From Delphinus delphis (taxonomy: Eukaryota > Chordata > Mammalia > Artiodactyla > Delphinidae), in the NCBI RefSeq assembly GCF_949987515.2, contig NC_082699.1, positions 78,907,458 to 78,971,457 of the forward strand: a stretch of 64,000 bases of DNA, given 5' to 3'. The position numbers were made by a program, and so were the translations under genes. The notes beneath the pieces are model-generated. The model ran no database searches. It was not told where the DNA came from and was given only the letters and a program-made list of their open reading frames with translations. This document shows positions 11,851-22,491 of this stretch, piece after piece. The number at the start of each line of letters is the position of its first letter. The stretch's first letter is position 1.

Positions 11851-14800
11851 CTCTGTGCGAGCCGATTTCAGCAATCCTGACAAAGCGGAAGTCCAGGCTA
11901 CGAGGCAGGGCTGGCAGTCTCGTGGAAGACAGTTCGGAGGGCATGAGGGCTGGGGCTGCCACCATGAAGCGAGGAGCTCGACTCTGCGGGGCGGGGGGCA
12001 CGGGACATGGTCGCCCAGGCCCACAGGCAGCTCAGACCCCGTGCCCATGCCCTGGACTCAGAAGGTCCTGATGCTTCTGAGACCTTGGGAGTAAACCTGA
12101 TCTTAGTAGTGGCAGTAGCCGCGTTCTGCGTTTTCCTTTGTGCAGGAAGCACCCACATCTTAACCAGTTAGCTCTTGCCAGTTGCCCAGAGATGGCTCCC
12201 CAGCGAGGCACCTGCCTCCCTGCCCAAGGCCTTTGCGTGGGCTGCTCCCTGGCCTGGAACGCCCTCCCCGCGTGCCCGCAGGGTCCCTCCCTCGAGTGCT
12301 TGCCCGGATAGCACCTTCTCAAGACGCCCTGGCCCTGCTGCGGAAAGCGGCAGCAGCCGCAGCCCTGCTGTCGCCTCACTCTCTCTCCCTCTCCCTCTTT
12401 CTCTCTCTTCCCACACGGTATCGCCTGTGAGCACTGGAGAATTTCCTGTGTCCTTATTCTCCGCCCCTGCCAGGATGTACCCACCACAGGGCAGGGGAGT
12501 TTGCCCTGCTCTCTGACGAAGCCCCGTGTGTGGACCAGTACCTGGCACACAGCAGGCCCTTGATTAATTCTTGTTGAGTGGAAGGAGGCACAGAGACGTT
12601 AAGGCAGCAGCCAGGGTCACACAGCTTGTAAGGGGGAGACAGAGAGCAGAGCCAGCTCTTGGTCACCTGGTGGTCCTGCCTGGGGCTTCTCCTGCAAGAA
12701 GGAGAGGATGTGTGTGTGTGTGTTCATGTGTGCGTAGGGGTGGGGTGGTATACGGACCAGAGAGGTCCAGCAGTAATTCAGAAGACACACAGCAGATCCA
12801 GACCCCGTATCTTGCCTGCCGAGCCTGTGCCCAGGGAGCTGCGTCCCCTCACGCATGCCAGGGGAGGCTGGGTCAGGCGCGTCCCTCCATAGCCACGGAG
12901 CCGGAGCCGGAGCAAGCAGGAGGCCCAGGCCAGCCCGTGGCCCATTTTCAGCCCTGCCCCCGCCCGGCCTGTCCAAATGCCACATGGCCACGTCACGCAT
13001 CCGACTGGCAAGCGTTCCTCAGGCCAGAGCAACTGTTCCCTCTCCCCTGCCCCGCCGGCTGCCCCTCTGCGCTGCCTGCCTGCTCCCGCGTGCTCTCGGG
13101 CTGTCCCTCCTTCCCCCTCCCAGAGTCTCTCTGCGTTTTTCTGCCTCTGGTGAGATGTGCCGTTTCTCTCAAGGGTTGTTTTAAATATTCACGTTTTAAT
13201 TAAAGAATTTTATTGCAGAAGTGACATGTAAGATAATGAAGAAGCCGCATCCTGAGGGCTGGGGGTGAGCGTGCGTGTGTCTCCTTGTGTGTGTGTCCCT
13301 GTGTGTGTGTGCCCATGTGCCCCCTCCATATGCCTGCATGGGGCGGGGGGTGGGGGGTGGGCTGGAGCCTGAGCGTGTGAGTGTGTGACATCCCGGGCAT
13401 GTGCTGGGCCGCGATGCCGGCCTGGGGGCCGTGACCTGCCCAAGGCCACACGCCAGGGGAGATGCCGAGCGCTCCACCCGCCTCCTCCAGGCCCCTCGCC
13501 TCTCAGCTGGGGCGCCCCTGCCCTGAAAACCCCCCCCCAAGGGATTTGGAGTCTTTCCAACCCTAAATGCCCCACAACTTCCCTCAGGGGGAGGCTGCGA
13601 GCCCTCTCTGGGGCCTGCAGGTTGTGGAGGGGAGCTGGGCTGGGGGGAGGGACGAGTGGGGAATCCCAGGGGGAAGGGCGTGTCTCTGGAGTTTGGGGGC
13701 AACTGGGCGCTTGGGGGTGGGGAGCAGGGTCGGGGTGGGAGTAGGAAGGGTTAGGGCCTCCCTGCCAGGACTGGGTTTGTCATCCCAGCCAGGGGAGCTG
13801 CGCTTTTGCACAAGGGGCAATTTAGAAAAATCTGGAAAACAAGGTTTCAGGCTCCATTGTAGACAGCCCCCATTCCAGATGGAAATAGCAAGATGTGACC
13901 CCATGAAAACAATAAGTACGCACGGGGCATCACCCACAGAGGAACTGCCACGAGCGGCCAGAGCTCACCCCACACCACCCGGTGGCCAGGGAGACTGGAA
14001 GCTGTGGCCCTGCTGGGGTCCCACTTCCCTAAAAGGTGGGGAGAAGCGCTGTCGGCCGTATAGCCAAGGCTGAGGGAGGAGAAGAGACCTGCCCAGGTCA
14101 TCCAGCGCCGAAGGGCAAAGCCAGGTGGGACCCAGCCCTTCGAGCTTGTAACGGGCACCCTTCTTAGGGGGCACCTGCCTGGCTCAGGGAAAGCAGCATT
14201 GAGAAAGTGAGCAACCCCGCAGACGGGGCCAAGTCGCCCCTCAGCTTCCCTTCTGTGAAAACAGGGATGGCACAGCTCCTGCTCATAGGGTCTTGGCGCC
14301 TCTGCCACGCTTGGAGGAGACCCCCTTGTCCTCCTTCTCTGGCAAGTGGCCCCATGGGCAGTGGGCACGGCTCTCAGCCCGTCCTGAGATCCAGGGGTGC
14401 CTGCGGCAGCTGGGCAGACTGCTGGTCACTCGGGCCCCGATAGTGGGAGCTGCAGGCCTTGGTGAAGGATGCACCAGGTCTGGACCTGTGGAGCCAGGGG
14501 CGCTGTGGACTGGGGATTGGGTTGGAGAGGGGCTTCAGGGAGCTGTCCAGTTTCCCTGTGGTCCTCGTTTGCACATCCATGTAGGGGGCTGAGAGGAGGA
14601 GCCTGCATGCCGCAGTACACACCTTCACTCGGTGGGGGGTAGGGGTCCGCACAGGGGCTGGACTTCGCCGAGGTGGATGTGCACGGAACCCGGCCTGACG
14701 GTCGGGGAAGGGGCGGGGCGGGAATGGGCAGGGGCTGACCCCCCAGCCGGGTGCTGCCTGACCTGCTAGACTGGGGAGACCTCTGCTGGAGGAGATGGGA

Positions 14801-17800
14801 AGTGCACCGCTCCCCTCCTCCAAAGGGGACCCAGGAGGCGGGAAGGCCCAGCGGGAAGAGGGCCTCCCCCCCAGCGCCCTCATCCCAGCTGACTGAGGGC
14901 GCAGGGACCAGGGAGGCCATGGCCTGAAGGCTGGGGCACCGGGGTGGGAAGGGGGCCAGGAGCCCCCCTCTCCGTGTGCTCTCTCTCCTGGGCGGCCAAG
15001 GCTGCCTGGCGGCCATTAATTGGCTCTATTCATCCCTTAATGAGATGGAAATGAGGCTTCCAGACAGAGGGGGCATTGAGCCCGGGAAGAATGGCGGCTT
15101 CTTTCCGGGCCTGGAGGGGCAGCCCACCCCCCAGCCTTGCCCACTCCTCTGCTGCCCCCTCAAAGCCCACCCGGCCCAGGAGCACCGTGGCCACCCAGGA
15201 AAGGGTGGCCTGAGTTCCCCTGTGCCCAGCTCTGCGGGCCCCAGGAGCCCTGCCTGGGTAATTCCCTGGTCGTGGCTGCATTTGCTTGACAAACATTTAT
15301 CAGGTGTCAGCCGTGCGGGGGACACACGTTAAAAATAAAAATGATAACAAAGATAGCAGCTACCATTAACCGAGTGTTCATCGGTGGTGGGAGTGCGGCC
15401 AAGGTCGGATCGGTCCGTGACTGGGATCAGGGCTCAGTATGTGACAGGGGATCAGGGATCCTGTGTCCAGGATCAGAAGGCAATCTGTGAAGAGGATTAA
15501 GGCCCAGTGTGTGGTCAGGGTCAGGGCTAGGCCTGGGGGGCAGTCTGTGCTCTGAGCCAGTGGACCCCCTGCCTGGCCTCTCCCGATATGACCCCTCCTC
15601 TCCTCCCCCTCCCCCCACCACATCCCCACCCCCTGGGTCACCAAGGTAACCAGCCCTGAAATTGTGGGTGTTTTGGCAGCGGAGGCCTAACCTGAGTCTA
15701 TCCTGAAAGACTGAGCTCTGCGGCAGTTGCCATGGGAACCAAGTGGCATCCCGCGATTAGCCAGCATGGACACCCTCTCTCTCCCACCCACTTCCAGCTT
15801 CCGCGTCACTCAGGCTTCCGCGCGGGGGCTGGGCTGGGGCAGCAAGGGGGGCCAGGCAGGACGTGTCCACTTTGTCCCTGCCGGCAGGCCTGTCTCCCTG
15901 GACTCCAGGCCTCCCTGTTCCTTTGTCTCAGTATGACGGGACAGGGTGGCTTCAGCAGGTGAGACCACTGAGGCCTGGAGTGCCAGGCTGGGGGTGGTCC
16001 TGGCGGGCAGCCTCTGCCTGGGGGGCAGTGTAGGGGGAGCGCTTGGAATCTGATCATGGGTCCAGTCCCAGCTCCTCTCCTTGTCCGTCCGGTGGGTAAC
16101 TTGGCCTCCCTGTCTGCACCTGCCAGGTGAGCGTGGTTGCGGGGCTGATGGTCCCCAGAGTGAAGGCACCTAGAGTGGCAGCAGTGAGGGCCCCATATCT
16201 GCGCAGCCTCAGGGCCGAGCCGCTCACCAGTCCTGCCCACCAGTCCTGCCGTGTGCACCTGGGGGCTCCCCACCCCCTCCCCCGGGGCCCTGGCCTGTTT
16301 GTCTCTCACCCCCAGGGCATGGACATTTCTGTCCACAAGGAAGTCGTATTTGTGTAGCGTCCTCCATACTTCTGGTTCTTACTCAGCCCTGGGGACCCTG
16401 GCGCCTGTCTTCTGAGGCTCGGGCCTCCATGCCTCCTCAACTCTAGGGCAGATCCTCCTTCCGGGGGGGGGGGGGGAATCGCCAGCCCCTGACTGTCTGG
16501 ACCACCCCTCTTTGAGCCTCAGTTTGCTCTGCTGTAAGTGGGGTGAGCACTTGGTTCCTGGGTGGACTGGGACTCGAGGTTCCTGAGGCATCTGGCACGG
16601 AGTGGGGGAGACAGGGGTGGGGGAGTCAGTACTCGCCTGCCCAGGATGCCGCCCTGAGAGCCGGCCTTGAGGGAAGCAACCGTCCTTGAAGGGTGTATGG
16701 GCCGGGTCCAACAACCTGGGCGATTCCTGCTCGGCCCCCTCGTAACTGGGGGAGTACGCGCATCCCGTCACTAGGGCAGGCCTCGATCTTCCCATCTGAA
16801 CAATGGGAGCAGAGAGGCCTCCCTTGTGGGAGCACAAGCCGTCACGCCCAGACCCAGGAAGGGGCTCAGAACCGGGCCCCTCGGCCCCCTGAAGCGAGGG
16901 TCCCTGCAAAGCTCAGTCGGGCTCCCACAGAGTGAGAAGCTCCTCCCTGGGCCGCCGCTGCACGGCTAGGAACCAAGTGTTACTGCGCGTGCGCGAGGGG
17001 CAGAGCCGGGTCCACGCCCACCCCCAGACGACAGCGATTAAGGTCCGAGCCGGCCCCCGCTACGGGTCCCTGTCTGGGTGCGTCGGCCCGCCCACCTGCC
17101 CCACCCACCTGCGTGACCCACCAGCATGGCAAGTCTGGAGGACAGGAGGCTTGACTTCTGTGTGCCCTTGGCCCGTTGATGCTCTTCGTCTCTGGGCTCA
17201 GGGGGAAGTGAGACGTATGGGAGGGTGGGTTCTGCAAGGGGAGAGAAGATTCCTCAAGGGCTTGGGGGCGTGGAGGGAGAAATGAGCCCCGCCTTCCAAA
17301 CCGGGGAAATTGGGCTCCCTCCCCCGCCTCCCGTTCATTTGCTTCCGGCGCCCCCTGCTGGTCGGTTCCCAGCACAGGCGCAGGGACCACTGGGAGGGGC
17401 TCTGGCACCTTTCAAGCGGCCCTCCACAGACCAGAGCACCTGGACGCCCAAGTTGCTGCCAATCAGAGTTCTCTGGGATCGACTCCGACCCCAGTGACGC
17501 CCACACCTGTCGTCGCCCAGCCATTTCTTGCCATTTACCCTCACAGGTGTAAGTCCTAGGAAGTAGTGCCCTCGTCCTCTGGCGAGGGGTGTGAGGCCAG
17601 GGCAGGGTGGACTTAACCATCCCATGGTCGTGGGTGCTGGGGCCACCATGTGAACCTGGCCTTTCGGCTCCAGTGCCCACCCTCCAGGATCTGCACAGTC
17701 CTCATTCCCACCCTATGTGCTCCCCAGATAAGCCAGCCTCCAGGAGGCATCAGGGACGCTCCTGCTGGGCCAGGTGTGACCTGCCCTCGGCCAGCCTGGC

Positions 17801-18695
17801 TCCTCTGCTCCAGCCCCGGGTGAGCAGGCAGCATGGGGCAGTGGCCCAGCTCTAGTGCAGCTCCCAGTGCTGGGCCTTGGCAATGCCATCTCCTCGCCTC
17901 CTCATACATGGGTGCCGTGTCGGGGGGCTGGCTGTGTGCAGGGTGCCTGGCGCAAAGTAGGTGCTCGGTGAGGCTGCGTGCCCTTGTTGAGTCTGCCCTG
18001 ACCCTGCTATGCTGGGAGTGTAGGGGCCCCGGGGTTCTCCAGGACAAATGGGGTGGCGGCACCAGAGTCCCTCGAGGCAGGAGTGATCTGGGCACCTTAA
18101 GTGTGGCCTTTGAACAGAAAGCCTGGATGAAGCGGCCCCTTCCTGAGCGAATCAGTGCAGCCTCCAGCTCTGGCCCAAGATGTGTGGCCTCCCTGCTTCT
18201 CACCCCTCAATGGCTCCCCAGTACTTTGAGGCTGTCCCTCTTAGTGTCCTTGGTGGCACTGGGGCCACCAAGGGGCTCAGAACTTCAGGGGCACGAGGTC
18301 ATGATGGTTGGGGGGATGGGGCCGGGATGGAGAAGACCCTTGAGAGGGCTGAAGGAGGGTGGCCATAGGGGCCTGGAGGCCCTCAGCAGCCAGTGTCTGC
18401 TGGGTCTGGGGGACGCTCCGTCTGGTGGGGCCCTGGGTGTGAGACCCCACTCGGCTACCAGGGGTGGGACCTCGGTCACCTCTGGTGTCCCTGCGGGAGC
18501 TGGGGGAATGAGCACATGGGTCATGGCAGGGGATGGGGGGATGAGCAAACTGAGGCTCAGAGGATACTGGACTGAGGACCATGGGGAGGGGGTTCAGCAG
18601 GGCGCGAGGCTCGGTGCCAGGCAGGAGAGCCCCTCTGCCCCCAGCCCATCACCCGGCCCTCGATATAAGGCAGCCCTTGGGGTGGGCAGGGGTGT

Positions 18696-18720
18696 CATTC
18701 ATTCATTCATTCATTCATTC
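18696..18720. repeat. (ATTC)n microsatellite
   Basis: About six perfect copies of CATT/ATTC in the intron before the TSR1 exon. Simple repeat with no other features. Confidence 0.95.
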
Positions 18721-19120
18721 TCCAGACCCAGCTGGGGCTCCAGCTCTGTGTCCAGCCCCACACTGGGGACCTGGATTCAAAGCCAGTGGAGACCCTGGCC
18801 CAGGTGCCTGTAGACAGAGCCGGAGAGCACAGAGACTCCAGAGAGAAGTGGGGTGGGCCCCGGACCACAACTTACCTGGCACCTCTGCCCCTCCCGGCCC
18901 TGTCGGCCTCTGCTTCACACTCCATCACCAACCCCGTCCAGGCCCACACTTGCCTCCTAGCTGACCCTCCAGGGTGCTAGGCTGGTTCCGACGCGGAGGC
19001 CTCTTCGCAGGGGCTGCTGTGCCCCAGATCCCTGCCTGGGAGACCCCTAGAGGTCACTCCCCGAAAGACACCGCAGCCCTTTGCCCCTGGCCCTGACCCC
19101 TGCCCTCTGGTCCCCACCAG

Positions 19121-19282
19121 GCGGCTGGAAGCTGTGGTCCCTGTGGGGCGAGTGCACGCGGGACTGCGGGGGAGGCCTGCAGACGCGGACGCGCACCTGC
19201 CTGCCCGCACCGGGCATTGAAGGCGGCGGCTGCGAGGGGGTGCTGGAGGAGGGCCGCCTGTGCAACCGCAAGGCCTGCGGCC
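19121..19282 (+). CDS. ADGRB1: ADGRB1 coding exon 2: thrombospondin repeat 1
   Basis: 162 bases, phase 1-1, residues 258-311. The acceptor is tccccaccag and the donor C|GTGAGTGC at 19283. The exon encodes one complete [13 protein letters not shown] gives the W-x-x-W-x-x-W ladder (C-mannosylation sites), followed by six cysteines ending CNRKACG. Unlike the later repeats, the C-T-R-D-C-G segment has Asp where an O-fucosylated Ser/Thr would be, so this repeat should not be fucosylated. TSR arrays bind phosphatidylserine, LPS and CD36 in this family. Confidence 0.97.
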
Positions 19283-20237
19283 GTGAGTGCGCGGACAGGC
19301 GGGTCCCGGGCGGAGCCGGGGGAGGGAGGGGCTCGGGGCGGGGTCAGGTGGAGGCAGGAACCAGGACTGGGCCGGGCCGGGCGGGGAAAAGGGCGGGGAG
19401 GGGCGGGCAGGGCCTGGCCAGGTGAGGGAGGGAGGGAGGGCGCTCGGGGCGGGGCCGGGCCAGGCAAGGCCTGGGCTACGAGGGGCGGGACCTGGGACAG
19501 GGGCGGGGTCAGAGGGTGGAGCCTTCCAGGGGCGGGACCAGTAGAAGTAAGGGCCCAGGAGGAAGGGTGGGACCCGGTGTTAGGACTGGATGGGCCTTTC
19601 TTAGCAACTGTGGATTGGGAATTCTGGGGTGCACGTGGAAAGCCGGCTGAGGGGCTTGTTCCGCCACCGCCATCCCTAGCCCTGGCCAGACCCGACTGTC
19701 CCAGCCGGATGCTGCCTCCAGGATGTATTTCTTTAATAAGGCTCTCTAATGACCTCATGCATATTTTAGCTGCTTCCATAAAATTAAATCAAGTTATAAT
19801 GAGATTGTCATTCTTCGGGTTGTTTTTTCCCCGACGAACTTTCCTGGGGAGAGGAGCTCATCTCCGAAGCCTGGAGAGGGCCCTGGGGTGTCGGGGCTGG
19901 GCCGCGGGGGGCAGGATCGCTGCCGGGATGCTCAGCAGCGGAGAGCAGTAGCCATTCAGACGTGCTGACCCGCAGGTGACTCCTGCGGGCCCCGGAGGAA
20001 GAGAGGGAGGGGCGCAGGGCAGGGGAGACTGGACCAGACAGGGATTGGCGCCAGGCCAGGGTGCCCTGGTCCGGAGTTTCCCACCTGTCCGGTGCGGCCA
20101 AGTGGCCCTGGTGCTGACAAGCCCGGACCCCGCTGCGGCTGGGGACCGAGGGACCAAGGGCCGAGAGCGCCCCTCTAGAGCTGCAGGGCGGGGGCTGCAG
20201 GCCACGGCCTGGACGCTTACCTGAACCCGCCCTGCAG
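19283..20237 (+). other. ADGRB1: ADGRB1 intron between TSR1 and linker exons
   Basis: The first 280 bases are GC- and G-rich (repeated ggggcggg and gggcggg boxes). A sharply AT-rich island at 19725-19815 follows, then GC-rich sequence up to the acceptor ccctgcag. No coding content was found. Confidence 0.8.
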
Positions 20238-20348
20238 CCGCCGGGCGCACCAACTCCCGGAGCCAGTCCCTGCGGTCCACGGATGCCCGGCGGCGCGAGG
20301 AGCTGGGAGACGAGCTGCAGCAGTTTGGGTTTCCTGCCCCGCAGACAG
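20238..20348 (+). CDS. ADGRB1: ADGRB1 coding exon 3: linker with protease site region
   Basis: 111 bases, phase 1-1, residues 312-348. It encodes a charged linker ([14 protein letters not shown], then [15 protein letters not shown]) between TSR1 and TSR2, with no cysteines. In human BAI1 the MMP14 cut that releases the 40-kDa fragment Vstat40 has been mapped between Ser and Leu of SQS-LRS; the same residues are present here at 322-323. The donor is G|GTGAGTGG at 20349. Confidence 0.95.
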
Positions 20349-20703
20349 GTGAGTGGCAGCGGCTGGGCGGGGCTGACAACGCAAATGCACTAAAACCCTG
20401 GGAAGTGGGGAAAGTTGGTTTCAGGGGACTAGGTCTTTGGGCAAGTACTATACGTTATTAATTGTTGTTGCTTCTAAGTAATGACTGTAATAATTTTCCA
20501 TAATTAGACTAACCTCTCAGGTGCCAGGCTCCTGTCTCCAGGCACACTGGATTTAGGGGAAGTGGTGTGAGGAGAAGGCGACTGTCGAGAATAAAAAACG
20601 GGTGGGGTGCTCAAGGGCTTTGCTGCGGCCGCCTGACGGTCTGACCGTAGCTCGGCTGCAGGGGCAGCAGCAGGCCTGTGATGCTGTAGGTCTGGGCCCA
20701 CAG
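20349..20703 (+). other. ADGRB1: ADGRB1 intron before TSR2, with AT-rich patch
   Basis: Contains an AT-rich stretch at 20445-20515 with homeodomain-like cores (attaattg, ataattag) that stands out from GC-rich surroundings. The acceptor is tgggcccacag. Nothing coding was found. Confidence 0.7.
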
Positions 20704-20868
20704 GTGACCCCGCGGCCGAGGAGTGGTCCCCGTGGAGCGTGTGCTCCAGCACCTGCGGTGAGGGCTGGCAGACTCGCACGCGCTTCTGTGTGTCGTCCTC
20801 CTACAGCACGCAGTGCAGCGGGCCCCTGCGGGAGCAGCGGCTGTGCAACAACTCCGCTGTGTGTCCAG
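20704..20868 (+). CDS. ADGRB1: ADGRB1 coding exon 4: thrombospondin repeat 2
   Basis: 165 bases, phase 1-1, residues 349-403. Encodes [20 protein letters not shown] and the remaining TSR cysteines, ending [12 protein letters not shown] is the C-mannosylation motif and C-S-S-T-C-G the O-fucosylation motif. N-N-S is a glycosylation sequon. The exon follows an acceptor at 20702-20703 and ends at a GTGGGC donor. The protein is nearly identical to human in this repeat. Confidence 0.97.
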
Positions 20869-21011
20869 GTGGGCGGCGCGCCGTGGGGGGCGGGGGAATA
20901 ACAGGAGCAGGGGGCGGGGCGTCCGGGTCAGAGGGCGGGGCATCAGGGGCGGGTGACCGGGCTGCGGGCTCGGGCAGACAGGGGTCGCAGAGTGCTTTGT
21001 TCCTTCCGTAG

Positions 21012-21176
21012 TGCATGGCGCCTGGGACGAGTGGTCGCCTTGGAGCCTGTGCTCCAGCACCTGCGGCCGCGGCTTCCGGGACCGCACGCGCACCTGCAGG
21101 CCACCCCAGTTTGGAGGCAACCCCTGTGAGGGCCCGGAGAAGCAAACCAAGTTCTGCAACATCGCTCTGTGCCCTG
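21012..21176 (+). CDS. ADGRB1: ADGRB1 coding exon 5: thrombospondin repeat 3
   Basis: 165 bases, phase 1-1, residues 404-458. Encodes [19 protein letters not shown], then the TSR core ending KFCNIALCP. It has both the W-x-x-W and C-S-S-T-C-G modification motifs. The acceptor is ccttccgtag and the donor G|GTAGGTGAG at 21177. A second GT four bases downstream (21181) could serve as an alternative donor but would break the frame with the next exon. The intron before it is only 143 bases. Confidence 0.97.
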
Positions 21177-21537
21177 GTAGGTGAGAGGGAGGGCGCTGGG
21201 TGAGGTGGGACAGGGGCGGGAAGGGAAGGGAAGGGCCCAGTGGGCCACCGGCCAGCCCTGCCCTGGGAGCCCCGCTTTGCCCGCTCAGACCCACCCGCTA
21301 GGGGGCTCAGGTTGGAAGCTCAGGCTGTGATCAGGCTGAAGGTTGGAGACCTTGGGGCGTTCTCACTCGCGTACCGTGGGCGTTGGGGTGATGGGCCCTC
21401 TTGGGTGTCACACCCATGCCTCAGACTTCGTGGGGGGGGGCACACCTGTGGGGTGTTCACACCTGTGCCCCAGGCTGGGTGTGGGCCCTGGGTGTTCACG
21501 CTGCCTTCCTGTCCCCTTCCTCCCCTGGGCCGGGCAG
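21177..21537 (+). other. ADGRB1: ADGRB1 intron between TSR3 and TSR4
   Basis: 361 bases, GC-rich, with G-runs (gggaagggaaggg; a run of nine G near 21430). The acceptor is ccgggcag at 21530-21537. A possible upstream acceptor eight bases earlier is not usable because the sequence reads ctgg there rather than an AG. Confidence 0.8.
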
Positions 21538-21702
21538 TGGATGGAAACTGGAATGAGTGGTCAAGCTGGAGCTCGTGCTCCGCCAGCTGCTCTCAGGGCC
21601 GGCAGCAGCGCACGCGCGAGTGCAACGGGCCTTCGTACGGGGGCGCCGAGTGCCAGGGCCACTGGGTGGAAACGCGAGACTGCTTCCTGCAGCAGTGTCC
21701 AG
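21538..21702 (+). CDS. ADGRB1: ADGRB1 coding exon 6: thrombospondin repeat 4
   Basis: 165 bases, phase 1-1, residues 459-513. Encodes [20 protein letters not shown], then the TSR cysteines, ending CFLQQCP. A triple W ladder is present, and C-S-A-S-C retains a Ser for O-fucose. Compared with the human protein as I recall it ([10 protein letters not shown]), the GRA tripeptide is absent because only the downstream acceptor has an AG. The donor is G|GTCAGGG. Confidence 0.96.
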
Positions 21703-22011
21703 GTCAGGGCCATGCTCCAGGGCCTGCGGGTGGGGGGATCTGGTGGGCGTGAGCCACTCGGGAGGGGTGAGACCTCGGGGGGCTCCTGGTGGGCCCTTGT
21801 ACACGGCCCTGGGGGGTGTGGGGGGCGGGGGGGTGACCGTGAGGGACCAGTGCACAGGAGGCATTTGTCTGATCCTGTATCAGTCTGGGCTCTGGCTTCC
21901 CCGCCCTGGGTCTCGACTTCTTTCTCCTCGTGGCTTCCTGCCCCTGCGTCCCTGTGTCCGCACCCTCCTCACCCCCATCCTCGTGGCTCTGTGCATGGCC
22001 GTGTCCCACAG
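21703..22011 (+). other. ADGRB1: ADGRB1 intron between TSR4 and TSR5
   Basis: 309 bases with G-runs early (ggggggatc, ggggggtgtggggggc) and a pyrimidine-rich 3' part ending gtcccacag. No coding content was found. Confidence 0.8.
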
Positions 22012-22176
22012 TGGACGGGAAGTGGCAGGCCTGGACGCCGTGGGGCGGCTGCAGCGTCACGTGTGGAGGTGGCACGCAGCGGCGGGAGCGCGCCTGCTTG
22101 GGGCCCTTCTTCGGGGGAGCAGCCTGCCGGGGCCCACAAGATGAATACCGGCAGTGCAGTGCCCAGCGGTGTCCCG
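22012..22176 (+). CDS. ADGRB1: ADGRB1 coding exon 7: thrombospondin repeat 5
   Basis: 165 bases, phase 1-1, residues 514-568. Encodes [20 protein letters not shown], then [19 protein letters not shown] and a final CP. The W ladder and C-S-V-T-C-G fucosylation motif are intact. It is the most substituted of the five repeats relative to human. The donor is G|GTGAGCG at 22177. Confidence 0.97.
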
Positions 22177-22389
22177 GTGAGCGTCCCGCACTCCCACCCC
22201 ACCGCTGGACTCTGGGGAGGGGCCTCCTGAGTGGCGGGGGAGGGAGCTTGGAGCTTAGTTCTGCTGGGGAAGGACTCCCCCTCGTGAGGGTAGATGTCTC
22301 GCAAGGGCCTTGGCCTTCCTGACCCTGTTGCCAGGTCTCGGCCCGCCCCCCGTGCCCCACCCCCACTCACGTGTCTAGCCCCTTGGCAG

Positions 22390-22491
22390 AGCCGCATGAG
22401 ATCTGCGCTGAGGACAGCTTGGGCGCTGTGATCTGGAAGGAGACCCCGGCCGGAGAGGTGGCTGCAGTGCGGTGTCCTCGCAACGCCACAG
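22390..22491 (+). CDS. ADGRB1: ADGRB1 coding exon 8: start of hormone-receptor motif
   Basis: 102 bases, phase 1-1, residues 569-602. Encodes [20 protein letters not shown], then [14 protein letters not shown]. The W and paired Cys are those of the HormR (HRM) domain that precedes GAIN in BAI receptors. N-A-T is a glycosylation sequon. The acceptor is ccttggcag and the donor G|GTGAGGG. Confidence 0.96.

Larger units (their letters stand above)
8704..19120 (+). other. ADGRB1: ADGRB1 intron after coding exon 1 (10.4 kb)
   Basis: No coding exon was recognised. It contains a GGGA/GGAA tract (8936-8979), an AAAAC tract (9296-9318) within a stretch resembling an old LINE2 end (about 9240-9400), a TG-rich tract (11481-11850), MIR-like remnants (about 11160-11300 and 12520-12665), a CT-rich patch (12378-12415), an AT-rich block (13180-13250), a conserved-looking AT-rich patch (15010-15062), a degenerate 'ggatcagggctcag' repeat (15421-15540), a run of 14 G (16463-16476) and an ATTC tract (18696-18720). 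Long frames on both strands are byproducts of high GC. Confidence 0.8.

Noticed and set aside
17833..18813. 326-codon plus-strand ORF
   Set aside because: No recognisable domain, lies in intron, ends in an ATTC microsatellite, and codon content simply follows GC-rich intron sequence.
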